A DNA stretch of 6,097 nt from an uncultured Gammaproteobacteria bacterium. Its GTDB lineage: Bacteria > Pseudomonadota > Gammaproteobacteria > CAJQNE01. Below, one piece after another: positions 5,783 through 6,097 of this stretch. A program made the position numbers and the translations under genes. Below the pieces are notes generated by a model. It searched no databases. It was not told where the DNA came from and saw nothing but the letters and a program-made list of their open reading frames with translations. The DNA is taken from positions 1 to 6,097 of the forward strand of contig CAJQNE010000042.1 of assembly GCA_905479545.1 (NCBI GenBank), in the 5' to 3' direction. Each line of letters starts with the position of its first letter. Position 1 is the stretch's first letter.

Positions 5783-5802
5783 CGTTAGGCGAGCGGCAGC
5801 GA
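5783..5802 (-). repeat. Right terminal inverted repeat of the element (20 bp)
   Basis: Exact reverse complement of 4962-4981. It ends 24 bp before the ffh stop codon, and the minus strand just outside reads TATTGTAG, an 8-mer also found at 5423-5430 directly before the REP-like pair. Confidence 0.9.
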
Positions 5803-5825
5803 CAGCTACAATAAAATAGCCGACC

Positions 5826-6097
5826 CTACTTAAACGGCCCCTTGCCCGGCGGCAAACCCGGCATTCCGCCACCTAAACCACCGCCGCCGCCCAAACCGGG
5901 TGGCAAGCCACCACCCGGTGGCATTCCGGGCATTCCGCCGCCGCCAAGGCCAGCCATCATTTTCGCCATGCCGCCTTTGGTCATTCGCTTCATCATCTTC
6001 TGCATCATGGCGTGCTGCTTCATCACTTTATTGATGTCAGCTAATTGCGTGCCTGAGCCAGAAGCGATGCGGCGCTTACGTGAGCCTTTTACCAACG
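5826..6097 (-). CDS. ffh: Ffh, signal recognition particle protein (C-terminal M-domain end, cut by window edge)
   Basis: Ffh is the GTPase of the signal recognition particle. With 4.5S RNA it binds signal sequences of nascent inner-membrane proteins and delivers them to FtsY. Only the last 90 codons are in the window; the N and G domains lie beyond 6097. The visible part starts LVKGSRKRRIASGSGTQ, the conserved RNA-binding portion of the M domain, followed by the methionine-rich stretch HAMMQKMMKRMTKGGMAKMM that is typical of the C-terminus. The last roughly 40 residues are a low-complexity Gly/Pro/Met tail ending PGKGPFK, longer than the E. coli tail. The stop is TAG at 5828-5826. Directly downstream lies the large repeat element rather than rpsP, which often follows ffh closely in this group. 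Confidence 0.95.
   Translation of the reverse strand, partial: LVKGSRKRRIASGSGTQLADINKVMKQHAMMQKMMKRMTKGGMAKMMAGLGGGGMPGMPPGGGLPPGLGGGGGLGGGMPGLPPGKGPFK

Larger units (their letters stand above)
4962..5802. repeat. Large (about 840 bp) quasi-palindromic non-coding element with nested hairpins
   Basis: The element is bounded by a perfect 20-bp inverted repeat (4962-4981 with 5783-5802). Moving inward, matching inverted blocks are: a GGGCGA hairpin (5006-5021 / 5740-5757), an A/T-rich hairpin (5022-5054 / 5713-5736), a UUCG-loop hairpin (5198-5219 / 5677-5685), 11 bp perfect (5239-5249 / 5658-5668), a 10-bp-stem hairpin (5261-5285 / 5621-5645), a 5-bp-stem hairpin (5293-5307 / 5598-5613), a CCC-UUCG-GG hairpin (5311-5320 / 5583-5594), 21 bp perfect (5329-5349 / 5553-5573), 21 of 23 (5373-5395 / 5508-5530), CTGGC/GCCAG (5414-5418 / 5485-5489), and 19 bp perfect at the apex. 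Most inner pairs are centred near 5452. The left half is about 140 bp longer, mostly because of 5055-5197. It reads as two inward-facing copies of one structured repeat unit. No flanking direct repeat and no transposase is seen. Confidence 0.9.

Noticed and set aside
4974..5790. GCCTAAC and GTTAGGC at the element ends resemble integron attC core sites (RYYYAAC / GTTRRRY)
   Set aside because: The spacing of about 800 bp is far beyond the usual attC length of up to about 140 bp, the 7-mers carry little information, and no integrase or cassette is visible.
4962..5802. Insertion sequence or MITE with terminal inverted repeats
   Set aside because: No transposase is encoded and no flanking direct duplication is visible beside 4962 or 5802. 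Non-autonomous mobility is not excluded but cannot be supported.
4962..5802. CRISPR array
   Set aside because: The repeats are inverted and nested, not direct repeats at regular spacing with unique spacers.
5024..5872. Several open frames of 64-106 codons on both strands inside the repeat element
   Set aside because: They run through the hairpin arms, overlap each other on both strands, lack family features and good ribosome binding sites, and one runs into ffh on the same strand. They look like translations of palindromic repeats.

Overview
The window is a stretch of gammaproteobacterial chromosome in which every recognisable gene lies on the minus strand. The evidence is the ffh / rpsP-rimM-trmD-rplS order, protein sequences of ordinary gammaproteobacterial type, and a sigma-32 style promoter in front of htpG. 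A marine Cellvibrionales-like organism is a reasonable guess but is not proven by the sequence.

Read in the direction of transcription (high to low coordinates), the layout is as follows. The 3' end of ffh (signal recognition particle protein) is at 5826-6097. A gene-free stretch of 1155 bp follows (4671-5825). The ribosome-maturation operon comes next: rpsP (S16), rimM, trmD and rplS (L19), closed by a strong intrinsic terminator at 2538-2575. A heat-shock-type promoter (2487-2515) then precedes htpG (Hsp90), and 28 bp after htpG comes folC, which runs off the low end of the window.

The genes fit a growth and proteostasis theme. S16 and L19 are ribosomal proteins, RimM matures the 16S rRNA and 30S subunit, TrmD makes m1G37 in tRNA, Ffh targets nascent membrane proteins, and HtpG is a chaperone. 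FolC supplies folylpolyglutamates and looks translationally downstream of htpG. RimM has no ATG, GTG or TTG that preserves its conserved N-terminus, so its start is unusual or damaged.

The unusual part is 4962-5802, an approximately 840-bp quasi-palindrome between ffh and rpsP. It is bounded by a perfect 20-bp inverted repeat and carries further perfect or near-perfect inverted blocks of 11, 21, 23 and 19 bp. At its apex sits a REP-like pair of inverted repeats with a GTAG foot. Each half also carries a parallel series of small hairpins. In two of these the stems differ between the halves by compensating base pairs, while linkers and loops (a recurring TCCT-type loop, and UUCG tetraloops) are kept. 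It looks like two head-to-head copies of a structured, non-coding repeat unit. I know hairpin strings with similar loops from Pseudomonas-type genomes, but I cannot name a described family. No convincing protein is encoded there.
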